Assembly: GCA_014361295.1 (NCBI GenBank)
Contig: JACIVX010000001.1
Location: 248,001 to 312,000, forward strand
Reading direction: 5' to 3'
Origin: Methanomassiliicoccales archaeon
GTDB lineage: Archaea; Thermoplasmatota; Thermoplasmata; Methanomassiliicoccales; JACIVX01
DNA: 64,000 nucleotides
Positions 27,796 through 36,754 of the stretch are shown one piece after another. Made by a program: the position numbers and the translations under genes. The first letter of the stretch is position 1; each line of letters opens with the position of its first letter. The notes beneath the pieces are model-generated. The model saw only the letters and a list, made by a program, of their open reading frames with translations, made no database searches and was not told where the DNA came from.

Positions 27796-28037
27796 CCACC
27801 GCATCACACGAATCTCGTATGTTTTGTTCAATGTGGCTCTGGATACCTTTTAATGAGAAATTCATCTCGATTCGTGTGGATCAACATCTTTAAATGAAAA
27901 TCCCCTTGATTATCAAGGATTGGCGCTCTTCATAAATTACTCAATTATCACGTAATTTCTATGATTTCAAATAGAATCAGCAATTTCCGAATAGGTTGGA
28001 TGATAGAGCATGAAGACCGAAAGATTTGCAGAGACAA

Positions 28038-28047
28038 TCTATAAATA
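28038..28047 (+). promoter_or_regulatory. TATA element for RNA candidate 2
   Basis: TCTATAAATA, identical in core to that at 27494-27503, about 26 bases before the closing stem of the RNA. Confidence 0.5.
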
Positions 28048-28063
28048 CACCGCCATCCCTAGG

Positions 28064-28364
28064 TTGATTACCCAAAGGCGGAATGCACCTGGGGAAAACG
28101 GACCTCTTGGCATTGTCTTTGGACGGTGTCAAGATATTCGGGATCCATTTGCGGCGTAAGCCGCGATCCGCGCATCATATCTGGTTGCCATGGCTACTGG
28201 AATGAGCTGCGGATTCGCCAGCGGTCCTCCGTCCTTCACTAGAGGGATGGAATCCGTGGTAGGAATGGACGCTCGGATGCGAGCATCCGTGACTGCTTTG
28301 CGGAGCAGTTCTGGAATGCAGCAAACGAGTTGACGCCCAGTGCACCGTAATCTTTGGGCATCAA
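28064..28364 (+). ncRNA. Structured RNA candidate 2
   Basis: Ends pair: TTGATTACCCAAAG (28064-28077) with CTTTGGGCATCAA (28352-28364), then TGCAC-C-TGGG with CCCAGTGCA. Internal hairpins: CTTGGCATTGTC-TTTG-GACGGTGTCAAG (G-U pairs included), GGATC...GCGGC-GTAA-GCCGC...GATCC with a GNRA loop, CGGATG-CGAG-CATCCG and ACTGCT-TTGCGG-AGCAGT. A short stretch (GGATTCGCCAGCGGT) resembles GATTCGTCCGCGGT in candidate 1, hinting at a shared ancestor or motif. Not RNase P (found at 51.6 kb) and no SRP signature seen. Confidence 0.6.
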
Positions 28365-28536
28365 ATCTTATCTTATTTCGTGTCGGACTCAATGTTTTTG
28401 ATTATGGTCTCGGTTTGTATGGATTCTCTTGATTTTTGAGGGCTTCGAAATGGTCGACAGTCGTGTGATAGATTTAAAATAGCATGAGGAATTATCGCCT
28501 GAAGATTTCAGAAATCCACATCGTGGAGGAGATGGA

Positions 28537-30111
28537 ATGGATCCAGCGAAGGAAGCGAAGACGAACGCCTTGCCGGCATATGTCAGAAAACTTGAAGAAG
28601 CGCTTGGAAAGGAGAATGTCAAGACAAGTGAATTTGAAAGACTTCTCTATAGTCATGACCTTGCTCCACTTCCTAAAGAAGCGCAATTGGCGTTCAAGAA
28701 CATCCCTGATGTTGTGGTGAGGCCTAGATCAACGGAGGATGTCCAAAAAATTGTGAGGATTGCTGCCGATGAAGGCGTCCCAATCACTCCCCGTGGCAGT
28801 TCGACTTGGGGCCTTGGCGGAAGTATCCCCGCTTTCGGCGGGATCTTAATCGATATGAGCGGGGGCATGAACAAGATTCTCAAAATCGATAAGGAAAATC
28901 TCTATGTTACCGCTGAGGCAGGAGCCACCTGGAAGCAGGTTTACGAGGCTTGCTTAAGTAGAGGTCTCTTGCTCGGTTCATACCCAAGCAGCTTTCCGAG
29001 TGCGACGCTCGCCGGATGGATCTCTACAGGTGGTATTGGAATTGGTACTTACAAATATGGATCTGCGGGGAATAATATCAGAAATTTGGAAGTCGTGATG
29101 CCTGACGGCGATATTATCAACACCGGCTTTGACGAAGTTTGCGATAACAGCTCGGGCTACAATTTCAATTGGTTGATGGTCGGCGCTGAGGGGACGCTCG
29201 GCATCATCACCAAGGTGACATTTAAGCTGGTTCCTGCGCCAGAAACGATGCGACCTCTCTCCTACGCTTTCAATGACCTGGCATCAATCGGGCCAGCGTT
29301 GACGGAAGTATGTAGATCGAGGGTCGAGCCGCTTCACATATCCTTTGGTGATGGAAGGCATTACGAGTTTTTGAGAAAAGCCGGAAAGCACGCACCCGAA
29401 GTTGGAAGCATGCTTAGCTTCATGCTCGAAGGCGATGCTGAAGTAGTTAAGCACGAAGAGCAGGTGATTGACAAGATCATGGAAAATCACGGTGCGAAGA
29501 AAATGCCGGATGATATAGCAACACATGAATGGGAGGAACGCTGTTACGAATACCGTTCAAGGGAAATAGGCATGGGTTCCATTCCAGGGGAAGTCATCGT
29601 GCCTTTGAGAGAGTTTTCGGCGATGGCAAATGCCACATATGACCTCATGGAAGAAATGAAAATGGAGGGGGCAGTCATCGGTATTATGGCCGACAGAAAT
29701 ACCGTCATGTTCATGCCTTATTATCTCTTTGACTCAGAGAGTCTTCTGAAGAGCGTTGCTTCTCTTTCATTCAACAAGAAATATTCAGATCTTGCATTCG
29801 AGCATGGCGGTCGTCCTCTCGGTTTCGGTATGTTTTTTGCATCCAATCTGAAGACCATTCGGGGCAGTGGAGTGAAATATATTAAAGCGATTAAGAACGC
29901 CATCGATCAAAAGGGAATTATGAACCCAGGCAAACTCATTGAAACAGTGACCCGGCAAGGAATTCATGTTGCTCCTACTCTTTTTGAACTCGGAATGGAT
30001 GCTCTTGCGATCGCAAAGAAGATGTTGCCGAGGGATCAAGAGGTCGATGAAAAAGCGGCAGAATACCAAATAGAAAAGGCTGAAAAAGAAAAGAAAGGGC
30101 CGATGCACTGA
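28537..30111 (+). CDS. FAD-binding oxidase (GlcD/D-lactate dehydrogenase family)
   Basis: 524 residues. FAD-binding_4 domain about residues 45-240: VVVRPRSTEDVQKIVRIA, PRGSSTWGLGG, GSYPSSFPSATLAGWISTGG, GAEGTLGIIT. C-terminal FAD-oxidase domain ends MNPGKL, the typical motif. Family members oxidise D-lactate, glycolate or related 2-hydroxy acids, or alkyl-glycerone phosphate type substrates; substrate not clear. There is no Fe-S partner gene beside it. Ribosome site GGAGGAGAT precedes ATG 28537. The last residues are Lys/Glu-rich. Confidence 0.88.
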   Translation: MDPAKEAKTNALPAYVRKLEEALGKENVKTSEFERLLYSHDLAPLPKEAQLAFKNIPDVVVRPRSTEDVQKIVRIAADEGVPITPRGSSTWGLGGSIPAFGGILIDMSGGMNKILKIDKENLYVTAEAGATWKQVYEACLSRGLLLGSYPSSFPSATLAGWISTGGIGIGTYKYGSAGNNIRNLEVVMPDGDIINTGFDEVCDNSSGYNFNWLMVGAEGTLGIITKVTFKLVPAPETMRPLSYAFNDLASIGPALTEVCRSRVEPLHISFGDGRHYEFLRKAGKHAPEVGSMLSFMLEGDAEVVKHEEQVIDKIMENHGAKKMPDDIATHEWEERCYEYRSREIGMGSIPGEVIVPLREFSAMANATYDLMEEMKMEGAVIGIMADRNTVMFMPYYLFDSESLLKSVASLSFNKKYSDLAFEHGGRPLGFGMFFASNLKTIRGSGVKYIKAIKNAIDQKGIMNPGKLIETVTRQGIHVAPTLFELGMDALAIAKKMLPRDQEVDEKAAEYQIEKAEKEKKGPMH

Positions 30112-30120
30112 GGGTCCCTT

Positions 30121-30264
30121 TTATTTCGCATACTTCGCAGGATCTGCGTCGAATTTTTTCTTACAACCAGGGGCGCAGAAGTAATACTTTTTGCCTTTGT
30201 ATTCCGAAGTCCATTTTGCGTTTTTTTCTTCGACTTCCATTCCGCATATTGGATCTTTCGCCAC
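30121..30264 (-). CDS. YHS-domain metal-binding protein
   Basis: 47 residues, short. Begins at GTG 30264 behind a perfect AGGAGGTGAT ribosome site. Reads AKDPICGMEVEEKNAKWTSE, then GKKYYFCAPGCKKKFDADP: the full YHS motif (CGM ... YYFC ... C). YHS proteins bind copper or other metals and often accompany CopA. Starts 4 bases after the copA stop, so it is the second gene of a copA operon. Confidence 0.9.
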   Translation of the reverse strand: MAKDPICGMEVEEKNAKWTSEYKGKKYYFCAPGCKKKFDADPAKYAK

Positions 30265-30268
30265 ACCA

Positions 30269-32773
30269 TCACCTCCTTTTTCTTATCTCGGGAACATATC
30301 TCTTCAATAAGAGTGCATTTGATACAACAGAAACGGAGCTCATCGCCATTGCTGCCGCGGCGATGACCGGCTGAAGCAGTATGCCGAAGAAGGGAAAGAG
30401 GACACCAGCCGCGATCGGTATCCCAGCGGTGTTGTATGCAAATGCCCAAAACAGATTCTGTCGGATCTTGCTCATCGTTTTTCTGCTCAATTGAATCGCT
30501 GCAACGACGTCCCGCAGATCGTTTCTTATCAAGACAATATCGCCCGTTTCAATCGCAACATCTGTGCCGCTGCCTATCGCGATGCCGATGTCTGCTTGCG
30601 CGAGGGCGGGCGCGTCGTTGATTCCATCACCGACCATTCCCACGATCTTTCCCTCCTTTTGAAGTTTTATGATTTCCTTAGCTTTATCCTCCGGAAGCAC
30701 CTCTGCCAGTACCCTATCAATTCCCAGTTTTTTCGCAATCACATTTGCAGTTCTCCAGTTGTCGCCTGTGATCATCGCAACCTCGATCCTCATCTTCTTC
30801 AATTCAGCAACTGCCTCTTTTGAAGTTTCTTTTAAAACATCTGCCACAGCGACTAAACCGATGACTTTTCCGTTGAGCGCAAGGATCATCACAGTCTTTC
30901 CTTCATCCTCGATCTTCCGCATCAAGTCCTCAATCATTGAGATATCGATCTGCGCGCTTTTCATGAGGGTCCTGTTACCGAAAAGAATCCTTGATCCACG
31001 AAAATTCACAACAACTCCTTTTCCAGGTAAAGTCTCAAATTCATCCGCGTCAGGTATTTCAATTCCCATTTCTTTTGCGCGCCGAATGATCGCCTCTCCA
31101 AGTGGATGTTCCGATCCCTTTTCTGCGATTGCAGCGTACCTTATGATTTCCTCTTCTTCCTGCGAAATAGAAATCACATCGGTTACTTCCGGTTCTCCCT
31201 TTGTCAGAGTACCAGTCTTATCGAAAACGACAATATTGATTCTACCAGCCAATTCGAGAGCTTCTCCGCTCTTGATCAGTATTCCAAACTCCGCACCTTT
31301 TCCAGTTCCCACCATAATGGCAGTGGGTGTTGCAAGTCCGAGCGCGCATGGACACGCAATGACTAGGATAGTAATGAAAATTGAAAGAGAAAAGATGAAA
31401 CGAGGTACTGTAATCTCAAAGACATCGTATCCAACAAAATACCACAGAAGTGCACTGACAAAAGCAATTACGATGACCGCGGGGACAAAGTAGGCCGAAA
31501 CGTGGTCGGCGATACGCTGGATAGGCGCTTTGGAACCCTGCGCCTCCTCAACGAGCCTGACGATCTGCGCAAGCACCGTATCTTTTCCGATTCTCGTCGC
31601 GCGCACCTTGAGCAGTCCATTCTTATTGATTGAACCGCCAATAACCTCCGAGCCCACCTCTTTCTCAACAGGGATGCTTTCTCCTGAAATCATCGACTCG
31701 TCGACGGAAGAATGTCCATCGATAACGATACCATCTGAAGCGATCGTTTCTCCTGGCCTTACCACAAAGATATCGCCGACTTCGAGCTCTTCGATTGGTA
31801 TTTCGATCTCCTGATCGTTTTGTAGAACGCGAGCGGTTTTGGCCTGAAGGTTCATCAGCTTTCTAATAGCCTCTGAAGTCTTCCCCTTCGCCTTTGCTTC
31901 CAGGTATTTTCCAAGCAGGATTAGAGAGATGATGAGAGCTGATGTATCAAAATAGACATGTTCGAATGGTATAATCGACGGAAAGAAAACAACAGTCGTG
32001 CTGTAAAAATAAGCGGCCGATGTGCCAATCGCAATGAGTGTATCCATGTTAGCCCTTTTATTGCGCAGAGCTTTGTAACTGCCGACATAGAATTGGTAGC
32101 CTGCGATGAACTGTACCGGTGTTGCCAAAATAAACAGCACAATGTTTCCGATTTTCATCATTTCTTCAGTGACTCTAATCAGAGAGAAATCAAGGATCGT
32201 GGTAAGGAGGAATGTTGGAATACTCAAAGAGAGGCTGAAAATGAGCAGATTCTTCTGCCTTTTCATCTCTTTCTCTCTAGCCAACTTCTCCTCATCAATA
32301 GTCTCCGCTTCGAGAACATCGTAACCTGCTTCCCTGATCGCTCTTTTAATATCGGAGAGTCTTACAAGATTGGGATCATATTGTATTCTTGCTTTTTCAC
32401 TTGCCAGATTGACAATCGCGCTGTGTACCCCCTCAAGGCGGTTCAATGCGGTCTCGATCGTTTCGGCGCAAGTTGCGCAAGTCATGCCCGAAATCGAAAG
32501 GGTCACGTCGTTGAGTACAATTTCATAGCCAGCCGCTTTGACGGCATTTCTCATATCATCGATTTGAATCTTCTTGGGGTCGTAAACTACGGTCGCTCTT
32601 TCCGCTGCGAGGTTAACTGAAGCAGATTCAACGCCATCTAACTCGGAAAGGACATGCTCGATCGTCTCTGCACAGGTTGCGCAGGTCATTCCAATGACGG
32701 GAAAGGTCGCCTTTTTCTTTTCTTCGACTTTTTCAGCAGCTATAGGTCGTTCGTGCTTGTGCTCGTCTTTCAT
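30269..32773 (-). CDS. copA: Copper-exporting P1B-type ATPase
   Basis: About 834 residues (open frame to 32785; ATG 32773 or 32779 are the credible starts). Two N-terminal heavy-metal domains, each with GMTCATC. Eight membrane helices. TGES-type actuator loop (SGES), VIACPCALGL metal-site motif in the membrane, FDKTGTLTKGE phosphorylation site, SEHPLGEA and GDGINDAPAL. It exports Cu(I) using ATP. Divergent from a TRASH-domain regulator with an inverted repeat between, the standard archaeal copper operon. Confidence 0.95.
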   Translation of the reverse strand: MKDEHKHERPIAAEKVEEKKKATFPVIGMTCATCAETIEHVLSELDGVESASVNLAAERATVVYDPKKIQIDDMRNAVKAAGYEIVLNDVTLSISGMTCATCAETIETALNRLEGVHSAIVNLASEKARIQYDPNLVRLSDIKRAIREAGYDVLEAETIDEEKLAREKEMKRQKNLLIFSLSLSIPTFLLTTILDFSLIRVTEEMMKIGNIVLFILATPVQFIAGYQFYVGSYKALRNKRANMDTLIAIGTSAAYFYSTTVVFFPSIIPFEHVYFDTSALIISLILLGKYLEAKAKGKTSEAIRKLMNLQAKTARVLQNDQEIEIPIEELEVGDIFVVRPGETIASDGIVIDGHSSVDESMISGESIPVEKEVGSEVIGGSINKNGLLKVRATRIGKDTVLAQIVRLVEEAQGSKAPIQRIADHVSAYFVPAVIVIAFVSALLWYFVGYDVFEITVPRFIFSLSIFITILVIACPCALGLATPTAIMVGTGKGAEFGILIKSGEALELAGRINIVVFDKTGTLTKGEPEVTDVISISQEEEEIIRYAAIAEKGSEHPLGEAIIRRAKEMGIEIPDADEFETLPGKGVVVNFRGSRILFGNRTLMKSAQIDISMIEDLMRKIEDEGKTVMILALNGKVIGLVAVADVLKETSKEAVAELKKMRIEVAMITGDNWRTANVIAKKLGIDRVLAEVLPEDKAKEIIKLQKEGKIVGMVGDGINDAPALAQADIGIAIGSGTDVAIETGDIVLIRNDLRDVVAAIQLSRKTMSKIRQNLFWAFAYNTAGIPIAAGVLFPFFGILLQPVIAAAAMAMSSVSVVSNALLLKRYVPEIRKRR

Positions 32774-32824
32774 AATCATTAACAAATGTGAAAGGTTATC
32801 GACGACATATTAATTTTATTCCGA

Positions 32825-32868
32825 AAGAAACAAACATCTCTCCAACCTCTTTCTTAGATTTGTTTCTT
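32825..32868. promoter_or_regulatory. Inverted repeat in the copA/copR intergenic region
   Basis: AAGAAACAAA (32825-32834) and TTTGTTTCTT (32859-32868) are perfect complements separated by 24 bases. This lies between divergent copA and the TRASH-domain regulator and is a candidate operator. Confidence 0.5.
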
Positions 32869-32976
32869 AGAAAAGTTTATCGGGGAAGAATGATTCTTTT
32901 CTTTATGAACGTGATCGTATTTTAATTCATTTTTTAAATTCAAAAAGAATATAACCAAGGAGAATTACTTTGAATT

Positions 32977-33585
32977 ATGATGGAACTTGATGAAGTCGAT
33001 ATCAATATACTTAAAACCCTTCAAGATAATGGTCGATTATCTTTTAGGCAAGTATCTGAAAAGGTTAAGGTGAGTGTTCCGACAGTCAGTCATAAAATCG
33101 CGGATATGGAGAATCTTGGGATTATCCGAGGGTATCAAGCGGTTCTGGATACTGAAAGGCTCGGCGAGCTCAGCGTCATCTTGACGGTTAAAGCCAAACC
33201 CTCGGAACTGAATTCCGTCGCGGAACGTTTTCGAAATGATGAGAATGTGAGGAAGCTTTTCATATTGAGCAACAGCCGCCTCCACATGATCTGCACATTT
33301 AGCAATTCCCATCTTATTAATGATTTTGTCAGCCGTCTCGGAGAGATTCCGGAAATTATCGAATACGAAATATCAAATATCATTCAGGTCGTGAAAGAAA
33401 ATCAGAGAGCCTTGGTCGTTCCGAATCTTAAACTCATTCTTCAATGCCAATCATGCAAGAAAGATATCAAGGGTGAACCCGTTCGAATCAAATCTGATCG
33501 AAGAGAGTACTTTTTCTGTAGCAACACCTGCGCTATGGCATTCCAAGAAAAAATGGAGAAACTCAAGGCGAAGCCTCAAAGCTGA
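32977..33585 (+). CDS. copR: Copper-responsive Lrp-type regulator with C-terminal TRASH domain
   Basis: 202 residues. N-terminal Lrp/AsnC helix-turn-helix (DEVDINILKTLQDNGRLSFR, then SVPTVSHKIADMENLG), RAM-like middle, and C-terminal TRASH metal-binding domain CQSCKKDI ... YFFCSNTCAMAF. This architecture is the archaeal copper sensor found beside copA. AGGAG lies upstream of ATG 32977. The symbol is by analogy to archaeal CopR/CopT; the copper response is inferred from family and neighbours. Confidence 0.9.
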   Translation: MMELDEVDINILKTLQDNGRLSFRQVSEKVKVSVPTVSHKIADMENLGIIRGYQAVLDTERLGELSVILTVKAKPSELNSVAERFRNDENVRKLFILSNSRLHMICTFSNSHLINDFVSRLGEIPEIIEYEISNIIQVVKENQRALVVPNLKLILQCQSCKKDIKGEPVRIKSDRREYFFCSNTCAMAFQEKMEKLKAKPQS

Positions 33586-33966
33586 TTATTTTACTGCCAC
33601 GATAAGATCGATCTCTACCCTCGCACCCATGGCGAGATTCGAAACTTCCACAGTTGCTCTTGATGGCGGAGCACTCGGAAAGAATTCCTTATACGCTTCA
33701 TTCATTTCTTTGAAATAATCGAGACTCGTCAAATAGACCGTCGCCCGTACGGCATTTTCAAAGGAAGATCCGGCCGCCTCGACAATCGCTTTCAGGTTCT
33801 TCAGGACTTGTCTAGTTTCATCAGCGATACTTGATCTGACGAGCTGATTTGTTTCAGGATCAATGCCAATCTGACCAGAGCAGAAAATGAAACCGCCTGC
33901 AACGACTGCTTGGGAGTAAGGTCCGATAGGTTTCGGAGCACGATCGGTACTTACTATCTTCTTCAT
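33586..33966 (-). CDS. ridA: RidA family enamine/imine deaminase
   Basis: 126 residues, full RidA length. Starts MKKIVSTDRAPKPIGPYSQA; the reactive Arg is in PSRATVEVSNL. RidA hydrolyses reactive 2-aminoacrylate and other enamines from PLP enzymes. It ends one base after the TRASH regulator stop (convergent). Housekeeping gene. Confidence 0.94.
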   Translation of the reverse strand: MKKIVSTDRAPKPIGPYSQAVVAGGFIFCSGQIGIDPETNQLVRSSIADETRQVLKNLKAIVEAAGSSFENAVRATVYLTSLDYFKEMNEAYKEFFPSAPPSRATVEVSNLAMGARVEIDLIVAVK

Positions 33967-34008
33967 GAATGATAATCGCTTTTCTTCACAAGAGATTTTT
34001 CCATTGTA

Positions 34009-34737
34009 TCATTTTTCTATCGTTTTTACGATGCTATCAGCGATCCCTAAAACTCTTGGAAGATCAGCAACGGTCCTGATGACGGTATCGCAGCCAATTA
34101 CTTTCCACATCTCTTCATTGTATTTTCCTGACGAAACCCCGATAAAATTCGATTTCGCTTCGTTAGCGCACACTAGATCGATGGGATGATCTCCGATCAT
34201 GACGCATTCCGATATGTCAACGCCTAATCTTACTGCCATCCTTGTCAGAGCAATACCATTTGGTTTGGCCTCATCATGGGAGAAATCGTCCCTGCAGATG
34301 ATTGCGTCAAATTCTTCGGTCGAAAGACCTACGACATTGAACGCCTTCATTACATAAGTTCTTGAACCTCGCGTTAAGAGACCTACCTTATATCCCTTTT
34401 CCCTCAGAAGATTGATCACCGATTTTACGCCGTTAATCAGGGTTGTGTTTTCAACATTTTCCAATTCCGCTTTCAGAAGCACTTCGTCGATAATCTGGTC
34501 CAATTCTTTTAGGAGTGAGATTTTACCAGACTTCTCGCATTCAGCTTTCACACGAGCGAGGTTGCCATATATAGTATCATTGATCGCCAGAATCTCTGGT
34601 TCTATCCCCCTGTTGATCAGAGCAGAAAAGAACTCCTTCTTCATCGCATCAAAATCAATTGCGCTGTTAACGAGCGTGCCATCGAAATCGAAAATAATTG
34701 CCTTCACCCGTTCCAAATTCATCGATTCACCAGACAT
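34009..34737 (-). CDS. HAD-superfamily phosphatase (phosphoglycolate phosphatase-like)
   Basis: 242 residues. HAD motif I FDFDGTLVNSAID, motif II LLTRGS, Lys and motif III region AKPNGIAL and MIGDHPIDLVCA. Substrate unknown; the cap is of the helical GPH type. ATG 34722 with GGTGA just upstream may be the true start rather than 34737. Confidence 0.85.
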   Translation of the reverse strand: MSGESMNLERVKAIIFDFDGTLVNSAIDFDAMKKEFFSALINRGIEPEILAINDTIYGNLARVKAECEKSGKISLLKELDQIIDEVLLKAELENVENTTLINGVKSVINLLREKGYKVGLLTRGSRTYVMKAFNVVGLSTEEFDAIICRDDFSHDEAKPNGIALTRMAVRLGVDISECVMIGDHPIDLVCANEAKSNFIGVSSGKYNEEMWKVIGCDTVIRTVADLPRVLGIADSIVKTIEK

Positions 34738-34859
34738 CTACGACTGGGGCATACGTATAAATTTCTTAAAACCAACGGCTGTCGTTTGAAATGTATCGTG
34801 AAATCGTAAGCATGGTGATGTAAAGCATGTTCCATCTTGCGTCAAGGTGACTTGAGAAC

Positions 34860-35096
34860 TTAGAATTCTTCAATGACTGTCAGAGTTTCTGTATGTACTA
34901 CACCGGGCAATGCTCCGATTTTGTATAGAACGACCCTTCCTAGTGCTTCGACGCTCTCCCCTTCTATCTTTGCAATGAGGTCATAATCGCCGAAAAGCGG
35001 GTAGACCTCAACGACTTCATTCATTCGTTTGAGTTCGGAATATATTTGATGATCCTTCTGAGGTGCTGTGATGATTAAAACATATGCGATGGCCAT
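34860..35096 (-). CDS. Stand-alone Lrp/AsnC effector-binding (RAM) domain protein
   Basis: 78 residues, only the RAM ligand domain (AYVLIITAPQKDHQIYSEL, EVYPLFGDYDLIAKIEG). No DNA-binding part. Such short proteins can bind amino acids or form mixed oligomers with full Lrp regulators, two of which are coded in this window. Monocistronic. Confidence 0.85.
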   Translation of the reverse strand: MAIAYVLIITAPQKDHQIYSELKRMNEVVEVYPLFGDYDLIAKIEGESVEALGRVVLYKIGALPGVVHTETLTVIEEF

Positions 35097-35179
35097 TTAC
35101 AAACACCAGCAGCCGTATATTGGCATGTCAGTACTTATCAATATCGTTTCTTAATAAGAGAATAATGATTCGTCAGCAT

Positions 35180-36184
35180 TCAATTCTTTTGATCCATTTT
35201 TCTATTTCTGTACCATTCTGCGGTCTTTCTGATCCCTTCCTCAAGTCCCGTTTTGGGTAAGAATCCAAGATCTTCTTTGGCCTTCTGGCAATCGGGTTTG
35301 GGATGATCCTTTCCGAATAGCTCAACGACAAGAGTCGAGATGAGAGTATTGCCATCGTTTCCAGTAATCGCCGCTTTCAATTGATTGAACTTTGCGGCAA
35401 GCATTGAAATTGTATAATGATAATAGCGATAATCTGGATTTTTTCCGAGTTCTTTAGCAATTAAATCGTAGATTCGCTTCAGTGTTGCATCACCAGGACC
35501 ATCAAGATTATACGCATTTCCAGATAGCCCAGACCTTTCGGACGCGTTAATGAATACCTCGACCAAATCTGTGATATAAACCAGCGGGAATCTCGCGGTG
35601 CCATTACCAACAAGAGCGACATGGTTTTCATCGACAGCTTTAAACCAATGATACGAGGCAGTGTAATCCCTAGGCCCATAAATGACGCCAGGTCTGAGAG
35701 CAACACCCTCAATATTCAGTTCTGAGCATTTTTGAAAAAAGAGAATTTCCGCTTCCACTTTGGAGCGACAGTAATTTTCTTTTATCGATGGCTTTATCAT
35801 TTTGGTCGCATTGTTGACTATGTGACCATCTGAGCCGTAAACTCCCAAAGAGCTTGCGTATACAATTCTCTTGACACCGACTTTCGCCGCAGCGATAGTG
35901 ACGTTTTTTGTCCCAATGACATTTGCGTCGTATAATTGACTATATGGCGCAACATGTTTAACCGAACCAGCACAATGAAAAACTGTATCAACACCGGTAG
36001 CAGCTGAGATAATGCTCTCAATTTTTGAGAGATCGCCGTAAACGATCTCGATAGGTAGATGCTTGATTGCAGAAAGATTACTTGTTTTCCTCGCTAGGAC
36101 TCTCACCTGTTCGCCCCGTTGACACAACTGCTCGGCAACGTGTCCACCGAGAAATCCTGACGCTCCCGTAACAAGACTAGTCAT
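35180..36184 (-). CDS. NAD-dependent epimerase/dehydratase (extended SDR)
   Basis: 334 residues from ATG 36184, which gives the normal SDR N-terminus TSLVTGASGFLGGHVAEQL (NAD motif GxxGxxG); the frame runs on to 36274. Active-site YxxxK appears as YCRSK preceded by the SSLGVYG Ser. KDxxY-like PEP: ALRPGVIYGPRDY. The family includes 3-beta-hydroxysteroid dehydrogenase-like and sugar epimerases; the substrate is unclear, possibly lipid or sugar metabolism. Confidence 0.85.
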   Translation of the reverse strand: MTSLVTGASGFLGGHVAEQLCQRGEQVRVLARKTSNLSAIKHLPIEIVYGDLSKIESIISAATGVDTVFHCAGSVKHVAPYSQLYDANVIGTKNVTIAAAKVGVKRIVYASSLGVYGSDGHIVNNATKMIKPSIKENYCRSKVEAEILFFQKCSELNIEGVALRPGVIYGPRDYTASYHWFKAVDENHVALVGNGTARFPLVYITDLVEVFINASERSGLSGNAYNLDGPGDATLKRIYDLIAKELGKNPDYRYYHYTISMLAAKFNQLKAAITGNDGNTLISTLVVELFGKDHPKPDCQKAKEDLGFLPKTGLEEGIRKTAEWYRNRKMDQKN

Positions 36185-36398
36185 ATTGGAATATGGATAA
36201 CAGTAACTCAGTAAAAATAGATGACGATGTTCCTTGACCATTCCATTGACATCAAATAAGAATGAACCACTCAAAACCTAATTCTTGTTTCGGCGACTTA
36301 CCCATTTGATGATATTTAAATTTAACTGTAGCATGCTCAAGCACCCTTTTTATATTTTTTTGCAAAAACTGTTAAACAAAAATTCGGAGGTATTGAAA

Positions 36399-36695
36399 AT
36401 GAAAAAGAGAATTGTCGCGATCGCCGCCACCGCCGCCCTCTTTTTGGCAGCATTTGGAGTTGTGTTCTCAACGTTTATACCCTTGGGTATTCCTGGGAAT
36501 GACCCTCATAAAATTTTGTCGGGAAATAATCTTGGGATCCCAGGAAATGATCCGCATAGTTGGGTTAATGGTTCGAATGGATCTGGGGCTGTTTCGGGGG
36601 TATATTTATATAGGATCCCAGGCAACGACCCACACAGCTGGGAACCTCTGTTAGGTGTTCAGATCTTGGGAATTCCGGGTAACGATCCACACTGA
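36399..36695 (+). CDS. Short exported protein with four IPGNDPH repeats
   Basis: 98 residues from ATG 36399, which follows GGAGGT by about 8 bases; TATA-like ATATTTAAATTT at ~36310. The N-terminus is a basic n-region (MKKR) plus a hydrophobic helix (residues ~5-23), a signal peptide or anchor. Then come four copies of IPGNDPH, three preceded by Gly and one by Arg, the second and third followed by SW; spacers are Gly/Ser/Asn-rich. The fourth copy ends the protein. Codons differ in all four copies while the peptide is identical. No family recognised. It is convergent with the STAND regulator. T-rich region after the stop. Confidence 0.75.
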   Translation: MKKRIVAIAATAALFLAAFGVVFSTFIPLGIPGNDPHKILSGNNLGIPGNDPHSWVNGSNGSGAVSGVYLYRIPGNDPHSWEPLLGVQILGIPGNDPH

Positions 36696-36754
36696 TTTTC
36701 TTACCTACTGTATCCCCCTTTTTCCTTCTTTCTTTTTTTGAAAAAAGCTCAATA

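Noticed and set aside
27622-27831. 69-codon minus-strand open frame
   Set aside because: Lies fully across the hairpins of RNA candidate 1; no ribosome site and no recognisable domain. The VIPQNDP piece recalling IPGNDPH looks like chance.
28129-28392. 87-codon minus-strand open frame
   Set aside because: Shadow of RNA candidate 2; unusual composition and no start signal.
30036-30449. 137-codon minus-strand open frame
   Set aside because: Wrong frame over the YHS gene and copA end; the YHS reading frame with its strong ribosome site explains the region.
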